Both the position numbers and the translations under genes were made by a program. Under the pieces are notes generated by a model. The model did no database searches. It was given only the letters and a program-made list of their open reading frames with translations, and had not been told where the DNA came from. From Burkholderiales bacterium (GTDB lineage: Bacteria; Pseudomonadota; Gammaproteobacteria; Burkholderiales; Burkholderiaceae_A): 10,948 nucleotides of DNA. The stretch spans positions 1 through 10,948 of the forward strand of contig JAURCW010000023.1 of assembly GCA_030828265.1 (NCBI GenBank). The letters are read 5' to 3'. This document shows, piece by piece, positions 1 to 6,625 of the stretch (position 1 is its first letter; the number at the start of each line of letters is the position of its first letter).

Positions 1-84
1 AAGCGAGACCTGAAGCTGCCTTACCCCGGCGTTGCCTGCCACAGGCTGCGGTAATTCGGACGACCCCGCAGACCTTAAGTCCAT
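1..84 (-). CDS. aroB: 3-dehydroquinate synthase, N-terminal fragment (probable aroB)
   Basis: Minus-strand reading frame starting at the ATG at 84-82 and open to the window edge (28 codons). The last visible residues, RQLQVSL, look like the first beta strand of 3-dehydroquinate synthase, which in the family leads into a Gly-x-Arg-x-Tyr stretch that would lie just outside the window. AroB would convert DAHP to 3-dehydroquinate in the cytoplasm, the second step of the shikimate pathway. An AGAGAGAG purine run just upstream could serve as the ribosome binding site. It lies 86 bases downstream of aroK on the same strand, and aroK-aroB is a very common pair in proteobacteria; that context carries most of the weight. 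About 20 residues precede the family-like part, so a later start such as the GTG at codon 15 is possible. Too little is visible for certainty. Confidence 0.6.
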   Translation of the reverse strand, partial: MDLRSAGSSELPQPVAGNAGVRQLQVSL

Positions 85-170
85 CGATGCTCTCTCTCTT
101 TCAGACTGCGCCAAGCAGATCTCCCCCCTTTAAACGTCATTAAGGCCGCGTTATCTGGACCCGGCTTCCT
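85..170. other. Spacer between aroK and aroB
   Basis: This 86-base stretch separates the aroK stop from the probable aroB start. A 22-codon ORF begins at the minus-strand ATG at 140-138 and ends at a TAA near 77; it resembles nothing I recognise and I do not call it a gene. I see no tRNA, no intrinsic terminator and no convincing promoter. Co-transcription of aroK and aroB is the simplest reading. Confidence 0.5.
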
Positions 171-767
171 TCAGTCAAGGGCTGAGTCCCGGCCGCTGTC
201 TGCGATCATAGTCTGCTCCAGGCCAACAAGGCGAGCCCGCCTCAGCTCCTGCTCAATTTGTGCCAGGACCTGGCCCATGGACCCGCGCGTGCTTGTAACA
301 ATGCAATTGGCCAGCTGCCTGTAAATGGGGTCGCGCTCAGCATGAAGCTTCTCGAGGGTTGCCTTGGGATCGCTCGATTGGCTAAGCAAAGGACGTGACT
401 GATCCATACGCAAACGCTGCCAGAGCTGCCTTGGATCTGCCTCAAGGTAAATGACAAACCCCTTCGCAATAACCGGCCGATTCTCAGGCCGTATGGGTGC
501 ACCCCCACCTGTGGTGACCACCTGCTTCTCGAGTTGCATCACCTGAAGCAGCATTTTGGCCTCTCTACGCCGAAAGCCCTCTTCGCCTTCCAGCTCGAAG
601 ATGGTTGCTACCGATGCACCTGAACGCGCCTCGATCTCGTGGTCGGTATCTACAAACTCACGGCCAAGACGCAGAGCGAGCTTGCGGCCAATGGTGGTTT
701 TGCCTGCGCCCATAAGCCCGATAAGGACAATATTGCTTGTGTTTGGCCAAAGCGGTGGTGAATTCAT
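171..767 (-). CDS. aroK: Shikimate kinase
   Basis: Cytoplasmic enzyme that phosphorylates shikimate to shikimate 3-phosphate with ATP, the fifth step of aromatic amino acid synthesis. The protein is 198 residues; family members are usually 170-190. The Walker A loop GLMGAGKT is at residues 17-24. D42 in FVDTD and R66 in the FRRRE motif are the expected shikimate-binding residues, TTGGGA (85-90) is the conserved glycine loop, and R125 in SRPLL belongs to the lid. R150 in PIYRQLA is also family-like. The ATG start at 767 sits 10 residues before the first beta strand, as is normal, though no strong ribosome binding site precedes it. Downstream lies probable aroB; upstream, only 33 bases away, mrcA starts on the other strand. 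In related Burkholderiales the genes upstream of aroK are usually pilMNOPQ, which are absent here. The C-terminal tail of about 20 residues (LVGLEQ onward) is not a conserved part of the family. Confidence 0.96.
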   Translation of the reverse strand: MNSPPLWPNTSNIVLIGLMGAGKTTIGRKLALRLGREFVDTDHEIEARSGASVATIFELEGEEGFRRREAKMLLQVMQLEKQVVTTGGGAPIRPENRPVIAKGFVIYLEADPRQLWQRLRMDQSRPLLSQSSDPKATLEKLHAERDPIYRQLANCIVTSTRGSMGQVLAQIEQELRRARLVGLEQTMIADSGRDSALD

Positions 768-800
768 TAGAAGTTCAGTCTAACAGGCGATAATCAAGGT
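768..800. promoter_or_regulatory. Divergent aroK/mrcA start region
   Basis: Only 33 bases separate the aroK ATG (767) from the mrcA GTG (801), transcribed away from each other. This is too short to hold two full sigma-70 promoters side by side, so at least one promoter must reach into the opposite gene's coding region. I find no clear -35/-10 pair inside it. An AAGG at 796-799 is almost touching the GTG start of mrcA, closer than a usual Shine-Dalgarno. The regulatory role is inferred from position only. Confidence 0.4.
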
Positions 801-3095
801 GTGACGCAGAAAATCACCCAAGCACTTGCAATCTTTGCCCTGCTCTTCGTGGCCGCTGTTGCCAGCATCCTGCTGGTTGTCGCGCTTGCAAGCCCTCGCC
901 TTCCGGAGGTCAAAGCACTGGCAGACTACCGCCCCAAGGTGCCACTGCGCGTCATGACAGCCGACGGCGTTTTAATTGGCGAGTTTGGGGAAGAACGTCG
1001 AAGTGTTATTCGCGCCGAGCAGGCCCCCGCTGTTCTAGTTAATGCCATTCTTGCCGCCGAAGACGAGCGGTTCTTTGAGCATGTGGGCATCGACCCCTGG
1101 GGTATTTTGCGATCAGCCACCACCAATCTCCTCACAGCAAGCAAAGCACAGGGCGCAAGCACCATCACCATGCAGGTCGCCCGCAACTTTTACCTCTCTG
1201 CGGAAAAGACCTTCACGCGAAAACTTTTCGAAGTTCTACTGGCCATTGAAATTGAACGTAAGCTTTCAAAGAATCAGATTCTTGAGCTTTATTTGAATCA
1301 GATTTTTTTGGGGCGTAGGGCCTACGGCTTTGCGGCAGCCTCTCAAATTTATTTCAACAAACCCGTCCAGCGAGTGAGCCTTGCTGAGGCCGCCATGCTT
1401 GCCGGCCTTCCCAAGGCGCCCTCAGCTTTCAACCCCGTGGTCAACCCTCGCAGGGCCAAAGTCCGTCAAGAATACGTGCTTGGCCGAATGCTCAAACTGG
1501 GCATGATTACCGAGTCCGAGTTTCGTCGCGCTATTCTTGAAAACATCAAGGTGGTGGGTCGCGCCGATGACTACGCTGTAAACGCGGCCTATCTTGCTGA
1601 GATGGTTCGCATTCAAATTTATAACCAGTTCCGAGAAGAGGCCTACAGCAGGGGCCTTACCGTCTTTACTACCGTGCGGTCTTATGAACAGAAGGCTGCT
1701 TATGACGCCCTTCGAGCAGGACTTCTAAGCTTCGATCGCAAACTTGGCTGGAGGGGGCCGGAGGCTCGCATTGATCTGCCTCCCGAGGTCGAGGCCCGAC
1801 AAGATGCCATTGACGATGTTATTAGTGACAGGCCTGACAGCGACCGAATCTTCACCGCTGTTGTGATTGAAGTGGCCAAAGACAAGGTGGTTGTAAGCCG
1901 CAGCCAAGGACGCCAATTCAACATCACCGGTAATGGCCTGCAGTTCGCCCGCAAAGGTCTTGAGGCCGATGCCCCACAGAACCTCAAACTACGGCCAGGT
2001 GCTGTGGTCCGCATCGGCCTCATGGACAGTGGTGAGTGGGAGATCAGCCAACTGCCCGAGGTCGAAGGCGCCTTCGTTGCCCTACAGGCCGATACGGGTG
2101 CTGTACGAGCACTTGTGGGTGGGTTTGACTTTCGGCGCAGCGAGTTCAACAACGTGACGCAGGCCTACCGTCAGCCCGGCTCCACCCTAAAGCCCTTCGT
2201 CTATGGGGCAGCCTTAGAGAAAGGCTTTTCCCCAGCCACCCTGATTAACGATGCGCCCGTTAGTTTTGATCCAGGCGAAACCGGCGGGGAGCCCTGGGAG
2301 CCTAAGAACTACGACGATCGATATGAAGGAACCCTCACCATGCGTCAGGCCTTGGCTAAATCGAAGAACATGGTCTCCATTCGCATCCTTCACCGAATTG
2401 GACCTCGATTTGGTCAGAGCTACCTGAGCCGTTTTGGCTTTGAGGCCGAACGCAATCCGCCCTACCTCACTCTTGCACTGGGTGCCGGGGGTGTCACACC
2501 TTTGCAGATGGCCACAGGCTATGCGGCCATTGCCAATGGCGGCTTCCGGGTCACGCCTTACTTTATTGACCGCGTTATCGATGAGTCCGGTAATTTGCTT
2601 AGCCAGACGGAGCCCGCCAGGGCAGATCGCGAAGCGCCGCGAATTATTGAGCCCCAAGATGCCTTCATCCTTAACTCTATGCTTCAGGATGTCATTCGAG
2701 TGGGTACTGGGCGTAAGGCCTTAAGTCTGGGTCGACCCGACTTGGCTGGAAAGACAGGCACGACCAACGATGCACAGGACGCCTGGTTTGCGGGCTACCA
2801 GCGAAACATGGCCGCGCTCGCCTGGGTGGGCTATGACCAGCCCCGCTCTCTTGGGGAGCGCGAGACAGGGGGCGGGCTTGCCCTTCCCATTTGGATGGAT
2901 TTTATGCGCGAGGCACTTAAGAAAGTGCCTGTCTCAACCCCCGCAATACCTGAGGGCGTGCTGCGTATTAACGGCGAACTTTATTCAGAAAAAAGCGCCC
3001 CTGGAGTCGGGGTGTCAAGCCTTGGGCTTGAGGACCCGGTCACCATCGAAGAGCTACTCTTCCAAAAAAGCCAGGCCGGACAGACCGGCAATTGA
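801..3095 (+). CDS. mrcA: Class A penicillin-binding protein PBP1A (bifunctional peptidoglycan synthase)
   Basis: Bifunctional inner-membrane enzyme that polymerises lipid II into glycan strands and cross-links them in the periplasm. Of 764 residues, 8-30 form a single N-terminal membrane anchor. The GT51 glycosyltransferase domain covers about 50-235, with catalytic E87 in AAEDERFF, the GASTITMQ motif at 118-125 and ELYLNQIFLG at 162-171. About 315-420 is the OB-like inserted domain typical of PBP1A. The transpeptidase domain has the SxxK serine at S461 with K464 (QPGSTLKP), SxN at S521-N523 and KTG at 651-653. All catalytic motifs are intact. The start is GTG at 801: there is no other start codon back to an in-frame stop at 768, and later starts would lose the anchor. 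The gene is also called ponA. It diverges from aroK and converges with cyaY, overlapping its 3' end by 42 bases. No plus-strand terminator is visible after it. Confidence 0.96.
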   Translation: MTQKITQALAIFALLFVAAVASILLVVALASPRLPEVKALADYRPKVPLRVMTADGVLIGEFGEERRSVIRAEQAPAVLVNAILAAEDERFFEHVGIDPWGILRSATTNLLTASKAQGASTITMQVARNFYLSAEKTFTRKLFEVLLAIEIERKLSKNQILELYLNQIFLGRRAYGFAAASQIYFNKPVQRVSLAEAAMLAGLPKAPSAFNPVVNPRRAKVRQEYVLGRMLKLGMITESEFRRAILENIKVVGRADDYAVNAAYLAEMVRIQIYNQFREEAYSRGLTVFTTVRSYEQKAAYDALRAGLLSFDRKLGWRGPEARIDLPPEVEARQDAIDDVISDRPDSDRIFTAVVIEVAKDKVVVSRSQGRQFNITGNGLQFARKGLEADAPQNLKLRPGAVVRIGLMDSGEWEISQLPEVEGAFVALQADTGAVRALVGGFDFRRSEFNNVTQAYRQPGSTLKPFVYGAALEKGFSPATLINDAPVSFDPGETGGEPWEPKNYDDRYEGTLTMRQALAKSKNMVSIRILHRIGPRFGQSYLSRFGFEAERNPPYLTLALGAGGVTPLQMATGYAAIANGGFRVTPYFIDRVIDESGNLLSQTEPARADREAPRIIEPQDAFILNSMLQDVIRVGTGRKALSLGRPDLAGKTGTTNDAQDAWFAGYQRNMAALAWVGYDQPRSLGERETGGGLALPIWMDFMREALKKVPVSTPAIPEGVLRINGELYSEKSAPGVGVSSLGLEDPVTIEELLFQKSQAGQTGN
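2989..3012 (-). terminator. Weak candidate terminator for cyaY, inside the mrcA 3' end
   Basis: Read on the minus strand, CCCC (3012-3009) pairs with GGGG (3001-2998) across a 7-base loop, followed by CGC and six T (2994-2989). It lies about 40-65 bases past the cyaY stop, a plausible place for a terminator. The stem is only four GC pairs before a mismatch, so this is weak. The sequence also encodes mrcA residues, so it may be chance. Confidence 0.27.
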
Positions 3096-3395
3096 CTGTG
3101 CATGACTGAGTAAAACCTGTGGGAAGAGCCCATGCCCCCGGGTATCAAGCCAGTCCTGATGCTCAGGCTGCCAGACAAAATGATGCGCGCCCTGCACGGA
3201 AGCGAGCCAGAGCTGTTGTGTGGGTGCCTGGGCATTCAGAATAATTTTTTGGCCTGACTCAAATTCAACCTCAAGCACCGAACCCATTCGCTTGGATTCA
3301 AGGTCAAGGTCGTAATGTGCTGACCAATGATCGACCTGAGATTCAACCCACTCGAAGGCTTCTTCAATTTTTTGCAGGTACTGGGTTTCGTTCAT
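3054..3395 (-). CDS. cyaY: Iron-sulfur cluster assembly protein CyaY (bacterial frataxin)
   Basis: Small cytoplasmic frataxin-family protein that binds iron and modulates cysteine desulfurase activity during iron-sulfur cluster assembly. The 113 residues fit the family length of about 105-110. The N-terminal helix is rich in Glu and Asp (E11, E12, E15, E18, D22), matching the acidic iron-binding ridge. The core strands LEVEFESGQKIILN (41-54) and QLWLASVQGAHHF (61-73) match E. coli CyaY closely in pattern (GSKIIIN, QVWLATKQGGYHF), and W82 and D84 continue the sheet. The frame is open much further upstream, but homology begins here. Of two ATGs at 3401 and 3395 I prefer 3395, because GAAG (3407-3404) is 8 bases from it but only 2 from the other. 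It diverges from lptM, about 26 bases away, and converges with mrcA. Confidence 0.9.
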   Translation of the reverse strand: MNETQYLQKIEEAFEWVESQVDHWSAHYDLDLESKRMGSVLEVEFESGQKIILNAQAPTQQLWLASVQGAHHFVWQPEHQDWLDTRGHGLFPQVLLSHAQSIAGLSGLAFLEE

Positions 3396-3421
3396 ACTCA
3401 TAACTTCAAGGTTACGACAGT
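3396..3421. promoter_or_regulatory. Divergent cyaY/lptM start region
   Basis: Twenty-six bases separate the preferred cyaY start from the first lptM ATG. Bases 3401-3414 contain an imperfect palindrome, TAAC at the left and GTTA at the right with a partly symmetric centre. It could be an operator shared by the two genes, but a match this short can arise by chance. The GAAG preceding cyaY (minus strand) and AAGG at 3408-3411 (plus strand, before lptM) both fall here, so any promoters must reach into coding sequence. Confidence 0.3.
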
Positions 3422-3688
3422 TTGATGAGATACGTGCAGATACCCAATCCAAATACCTTCCGGCTGTGTGAATTTTTCCTGCGGGCGTTTGCTTGCCGAG
3501 GGCCCAGAGCGCGTGGTCTGATGTTAGGTGTCTTTCTAAGTTCCTCCCTTGCTTTATCGGGCTGTGGGCAAAAGGGGCCCCTGTACATGCCGCGCCCAGA
3601 ATTTCCTGCACCAGCCACATCGGGGGCAGGTGCTCAGCCAGCGCCCGAAGCGTCACCGGCACCTAAGCCTGTCGGTCCCTTGCAATGA
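3422..3688 (+). CDS. lptM: LPS translocon maturation chaperone LptM (YifL-type lipoprotein)
   Basis: Small outer-membrane lipoprotein of the LptM (formerly YifL) family, which in E. coli binds the LptD/LptE LPS translocon and promotes correct disulfide formation in LptD. The lipobox LSGC is at residues 45-48, and the mature protein begins CGQKGPLYMP, nearly the same as the family signature CGLKGPLYFP. The remaining 30 or so residues are rich in Pro and Ala, as expected for a disordered tail. With the first ATG the protein is 88 residues and has a long n-region of about 32 residues before the hydrophobic core (33-47). An ATG at 3425 or at 3521 could be the true start, although the 3521 start would leave the signal peptide without a positive charge. 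The stop overlaps the lysA start as ATGA, so the two are probably translationally coupled. This lptM-lysA pairing is common in proteobacteria. Confidence 0.85.
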   Translation: MMRYVQIPNPNTFRLCEFFLRAFACRGPRARGLMLGVFLSSSLALSGCGQKGPLYMPRPEFPAPATSGAGAQPAPEASPAPKPVGPLQ

Positions 3689-5010
3689 CAGCCCCTACGC
3701 CTAGGTCGCTGCCCTGGCCTTATGAACAACGTGACGGCTGGCTCTTTTGTCAGGGCGTTCGGCTGGTCGACATTGCCAAAGAATTCGGAACCCCCTGCTA
3801 TGTCTATTCCGAAGCCGCCATCTTGAAAGCCCACGAGACGCTTGCCTGCCCCGACTCGAAGGCGCGAATGGCACGCATCTGTTATGCCGTGAAGGCCAAC
3901 TCCAATCTGGCCATCCTAAGACTGCTTGCCAAGGCAGGCGCAGGTTTCGATATCGTCTCAGGTGGTGAGCTGCAAAGAGTCCTGGCCGCGGGGGGTGCCG
4001 CGCCTCGTGTTGTATTTTCGGGCGTTGGGAAGTCGAAGCAGGAGCTGCGATTGGCGCTCGAGCAGACCGTGGGCTGCATTAATGTAGAAAGCCTTGCCGA
4101 GCTGCAACAGCTTGAAACAGTGGCAGAAGACCTGGGGCTCACCGCGCCTATCTCGATTCGTGTGAATCCCGACATCGACGCAAAGACGCACCCCTACATT
4201 TCCACGGGGCTCAAAGAGAATAAGTTCGGGCTTGGTCTTAACGATGCGCTTGAAGCCTACAAGCGCGCACAAAAAAGCAGGCACCTTCGTATCGTTGGTG
4301 TGGATTGCCATATCGGCTCGCAGATCACCAGCCTTCAGCCTTTTCAGGACGCCACAAAACGCTTGCTTGCCTTTGTCACCGAGCTTCATCATCTTGGGAT
4401 TTCCCTTGCGCATATTGATCTCGGTGGTGGACTCGGAATTTGTTACAAAGATGAGCAGCCCCCGTCAGCCGAAGAGCTTAAAAATCAGGGGCTGCAGATG
4501 GTGGCCGATTGGGCAGCCACAACCGGCTGCCAAAGCCCTGAGGTGGTCTTTGAGATGGGTCGCTCCATTGTGGGGGCATCCGGTCTTTTATTAAGCCAAG
4601 TGCTTTTGCTCAAGCCATCAAGCGACCCCACTGCAAAAAACTTCGCCATCGTGGACGCCGCCATGAACGACCTTATGCGACCAAGCCTCTACCAGGCCTG
4701 GCACGACCTTGTGTTGTTGCACCCTCGCCAGTCGGTCGCCCGGGCTCAGACCTGGGATGTGGTGGGCCCCGTGTGCGAGACGGGTGATTGGCTCGCTCGG
4801 GAACGCAGCCTAGAACTGTCGGAAGGCGACCTACTGGCCTTTGCGTCTGCCGGCGCCTACGGCAGCACCATGGGTTCGAATTACAACAGCCGCGCACGTC
4901 CGCCAGAGGTTCTCATTCGATCCGATGGGTCCGTAAACCTTATTCGGCGAAGAGAAACCTTTCAGGAACTTATCGAGCTTGAGAAAATCCCCCAAGACTT
5001 GTGGTCTTGA
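3685..5010 (+). CDS. lysA: Diaminopimelate decarboxylase
   Basis: PLP-dependent cytoplasmic enzyme that decarboxylates meso-2,6-diaminopimelate to L-lysine, the final step of the DAP pathway. At 441 residues it has normal length. The fold-type III barrel comes first: K70 in CYAVKANSN is the PLP-binding lysine, H209 is in DCHIGSQ, and GGGLGI (247-252) is the phosphate-binding glycine loop. In the C-terminal domain, MNDLMRPSLY (327-336) is conserved, C364 in GPVCETGD is the catalytic cysteine, and GAYGSTMGSNYNSR (390-403) contains the substrate-binding tyrosine region. The motif usually written EPGR reads E290-M291-G-R here, an unusual substitution. The ATG at 3685 overlaps the lptM stop by four bases. 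The gene converges with msrQ, 27 bases away. Confidence 0.97.
   Translation: MTAPTPRSLPWPYEQRDGWLFCQGVRLVDIAKEFGTPCYVYSEAAILKAHETLACPDSKARMARICYAVKANSNLAILRLLAKAGAGFDIVSGGELQRVLAAGGAAPRVVFSGVGKSKQELRLALEQTVGCINVESLAELQQLETVAEDLGLTAPISIRVNPDIDAKTHPYISTGLKENKFGLGLNDALEAYKRAQKSRHLRIVGVDCHIGSQITSLQPFQDATKRLLAFVTELHHLGISLAHIDLGGGLGICYKDEQPPSAEELKNQGLQMVADWAATTGCQSPEVVFEMGRSIVGASGLLLSQVLLLKPSSDPTAKNFAIVDAAMNDLMRPSLYQAWHDLVLLHPRQSVARAQTWDVVGPVCETGDWLARERSLELSEGDLLAFASAGAYGSTMGSNYNSRARPPEVLIRSDGSVNLIRRRETFQELIELEKIPQDLWS
4993..5009. terminator. Hairpin at the lysA/msrQ convergence (possible weak terminator)
   Basis: CAAGAC (4993-4998) and GTCTTG (5004-5009) form a perfect 6-base stem with a 5-base loop, overlapping the lysA stop codon. 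On the plus strand no T run follows, so it is not a standard terminator for lysA. On the minus strand it is followed by GGGGGATTTT, which might give weak termination for the msrQ transcript. It is the only inverted repeat I see at this junction. Confidence 0.3.
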
Positions 5011-5037
5011 ATGGCTGCCAACGCGGTGAACTACTTA

Positions 5038-5640
5038 CTAAGATCGACTCGCCTTAAACTTTAAAAGCCAAGCTGCAAGGGCAACTAAGCCGAAAGCCAT
5101 TGGTTCAATAAAATCGTTCTTGCCCGCCTTGTGAAGTACGTAGTGAAGAATAGATAAAGCAACGATAAGGCCAATCAGCCTGTGAAGCTGCTTCCACCTC
5201 GGCCCTAGCTTTATCATGCTTAGCCGGTTCGAGGTAAGGCCAAGCGCAAGCATAAGTAGAAGCGCCACCGTGCCCACGGTCACAAAGGGCCGGCGAAAGA
5301 AGTCGACCACCACCTGCCAGGTGTCTTGATCTTGCTCGAAGAGCCAATAGGCAAGAAGATGCAGCACCGCATAGCCAAGGTTCCAATGGCCCACTGCGCG
5401 GCGCACCGAAACAAGACCAAAGGGTTTGGCTTTGTAACCGAGTTGGCTGGCCAAGCCCTGCCATAGCCGCTCCATTGGCGTCATGGCGTAAGCAAAGAGA
5501 AGCAGGACGAGACTTGCTTGACCAAGGCCACGAATGATGGCCTCTTGAGGGTTGGCGCCCAGATCGACCAGCCCAAGCACTACAAGACTGCCAAGCACCA
5601 AGGGCAGAGCGGCCCAGGTCTGAATACTTGGGGACAACAA
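5038..5640 (-). CDS. msrQ: MsrQ, heme b membrane subunit of the periplasmic methionine sulfoxide reductase
   Basis: Inner-membrane heme protein that passes electrons from the respiratory chain to MsrP. With the chosen start it has 200 residues; E. coli MsrQ (YedZ) has 211. It shows five to six hydrophobic segments (about 9-26, 40-55, 86-101, 119-136, 153-170, 179-194). Histidines H85 and H94 (GHWNLGYAVLH), H153 (KQLHR) and H166/H170 (LHYVLH) match the heme-ligand pattern of the ferric-reductase-like transmembrane family. The frame is open back to a TTG at 5685 inside msrP, but that TTG has AGG directly against it. The TTG at 5640, one base after the msrP stop, has GAAGG 10 bases upstream and gives the usual family length, so I prefer it; 5637 is a second option. 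It directly follows its partner msrP. Neighbouring lysA converges from the other side. Confidence 0.92.
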   Translation of the reverse strand: MLSPSIQTWAALPLVLGSLVVLGLVDLGANPQEAIIRGLGQASLVLLLFAYAMTPMERLWQGLASQLGYKAKPFGLVSVRRAVGHWNLGYAVLHLLAYWLFEQDQDTWQVVVDFFRRPFVTVGTVALLLMLALGLTSNRLSMIKLGPRWKQLHRLIGLIVALSILHYVLHKAGKNDFIEPMAFGLVALAAWLLKFKASRS

Positions 5641-5641
5641 G

Positions 5642-6625
5642 CTAGTAGTACCTTCGAAGGTCCATGCCCGTGTAAAGAGATGCAACCTGCTCAGCGTAGC
5701 CGTTGAACATTAAGGTGGGTCGACGGGGTGCAAACAGGCCTCCCTCCCCAATGCGTCGCTCGGTGGCCTGCGACCATCGGCGGTGGGGCACCTCGGGGTT
5801 TACGTTCGAGTAAAAACCGTACTCGTGGGCAGCCGCTTTTTGCCAGCTTATAGTTGGCTGCCGTTCAACGAAGTTGATGGACACGATTGACTTTGCGCTT
5901 TTGAAGCCATACTTCCATGGCACAACAAGTCGAATGGGCGCGCCATTCTGGGCCGCCAAGGTCTTCCCGTAGGCTCCAACAGCAAGCAGGGTGAGGTCGT
6001 GAGCGGCCTCATCCATCCGCAGTCCTTCTCGGTATGGCCATTGCAGAACATCCGATCGAAGTCCCGGCATCTGCTTCTCATCGGCCAGACTTACAAGCTG
6101 AAGGTACTTCGCGGAGCCAAGTGGCTGAACGCGCTTTATAAGGGCGTTCAGAGGAATGCCCAGCCACGGGACAACCATCGACCAGCCCTCCACACAACGC
6201 AGCCGGTAGACCCGCTCCTCCACCGCGGCAAGCTTAAGAAGTTCCTGCATATCAAAGATCTGCGGTTTGGCGACAAGGCCCTCGACGCGCAGGGTCCATG
6301 GATCGACAAGAAGGCGCGACGGGGCCTTCTCGGCAGGGTCGGATTTGTCCGTTCCAAACTCATAGAAATTGTTGTAGCTAAGAAAATGATGCTCCTCGGT
6401 GGGCTTATCCATCACCCTCCAAGAACTTGGCTGAGCACCAAGTGGCCTTGGCACCGCAAGCGAGGCGGCCGAACCCACTGATGGCATGGACCCAAGCCCT
6501 AAAGCTATTCCTGGAGTGGAAAGCAGCGTGCCCGTTATACGACGCCTATTGGAAAAAAAAGCCTCGGGTGTTATCTCCGAGGCCTTCGGTACGGATGGAC
6601 CTGCAGCAGACTTAAAGCTGCCCAT
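5642..6625 (-). CDS. msrP: MsrP, molybdopterin catalytic subunit of the periplasmic methionine sulfoxide reductase
   Basis: Periplasmic molybdoenzyme that reduces methionine sulfoxide in envelope proteins, with electrons from MsrQ. The 327 residues compare with 334 in E. coli. C144 in [10 protein letters not shown] is the molybdenum ligand. SYNNFYEFG (83-91), [19 protein letters not shown] (228-246), RWSQATER (283-290) and [12 protein letters not shown] (307-318) are near-identical to family blocks. The leader carries twin arginines in SNRRRITG (25-32) but lacks the usual Phe-Leu after them; Tat export is expected for a cofactor-loaded enzyme. The only ATG before the arginines is at 6625, 14 bases inside the 3' end of ccsB; a TTG further up (6691) would add a hydrophobic stretch not seen in the family. 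No strong ribosome binding site precedes 6625. Codons 14-26 contain a strong terminator-like structure (separate entry). msrQ follows immediately. Confidence 0.95.
   Translation of the reverse strand: MGSFKSAAGPSVPKASEITPEAFFSNRRRITGTLLSTPGIALGLGSMPSVGSAASLAVPRPLGAQPSSWRVMDKPTEEHHFLSYNNFYEFGTDKSDPAEKAPSRLLVDPWTLRVEGLVAKPQIFDMQELLKLAAVEERVYRLRCVEGWSMVVPWLGIPLNALIKRVQPLGSAKYLQLVSLADEKQMPGLRSDVLQWPYREGLRMDEAAHDLTLLAVGAYGKTLAAQNGAPIRLVVPWKYGFKSAKSIVSINFVERQPTISWQKAAAHEYGFYSNVNPEVPHRRWSQATERRIGEGGLFAPRRPTLMFNGYAEQVASLYTGMDLRRYY
5651..5655 (-). promoter_or_regulatory. Ribosome binding site deciding the msrQ start
   Basis: GAAGG on the minus strand lies within the last codons of msrP, 10 bases before the TTG at 5640. 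It supports a TTG start just after the msrP stop rather than the upstream TTG at 5685, whose AGG has no spacing at all. Confidence 0.45.
6553..6583 (-). terminator. Strong intrinsic-terminator structure after ccsB, inside the msrP leader codons
   Basis: On the minus strand, GCCTCGG (6583-6577) and CCGAGGC (6567-6561) form a perfect 7-base GC-rich stem with a 9-base loop, followed directly by eight T (6560-6553). The bases before the stem (GAAG) can also pair with the T run, as in many natural terminators. It begins 28 bases after the ccsB stop (6612), a textbook spacing. It is embedded in msrP codons 14-26, which encode the conserved segment before the twin arginines. It could end most transcripts of the cytochrome genes, or act as an attenuator that translating ribosomes on msrP disrupt. 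The structure is seen directly; the activity is inferred. Confidence 0.7.

Noticed and set aside
1271..1304. Direct repeat of GAATCAGATT 24 bases apart in mrcA, followed by seven T.
   Set aside because: It encodes the two Asn-Gln-Ile parts of the conserved block ending ELYLNQIFLG; the possible GATTC/GAATC stem is AT-rich and too weak for a terminator.
1700..2657. Minus-strand open frames of about 150 codons opposite mrcA.
   Set aside because: They lie inside a clear conserved gene, have biased low-complexity composition and show no family motif; such frames are expected opposite GC-rich genes.
3120..3132. TGGG/CCCA hairpin just after the mrcA stop.
   Set aside because: The stem is only four pairs and no T run follows, so it does not support a terminator.
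3399..3662. Long upstream extension of the cyaY frame to 3662, giving about 202 residues.
   Set aside because: The added part resembles no frataxin, runs antisense through lptM, and the normal family length starts at 3395-3401.
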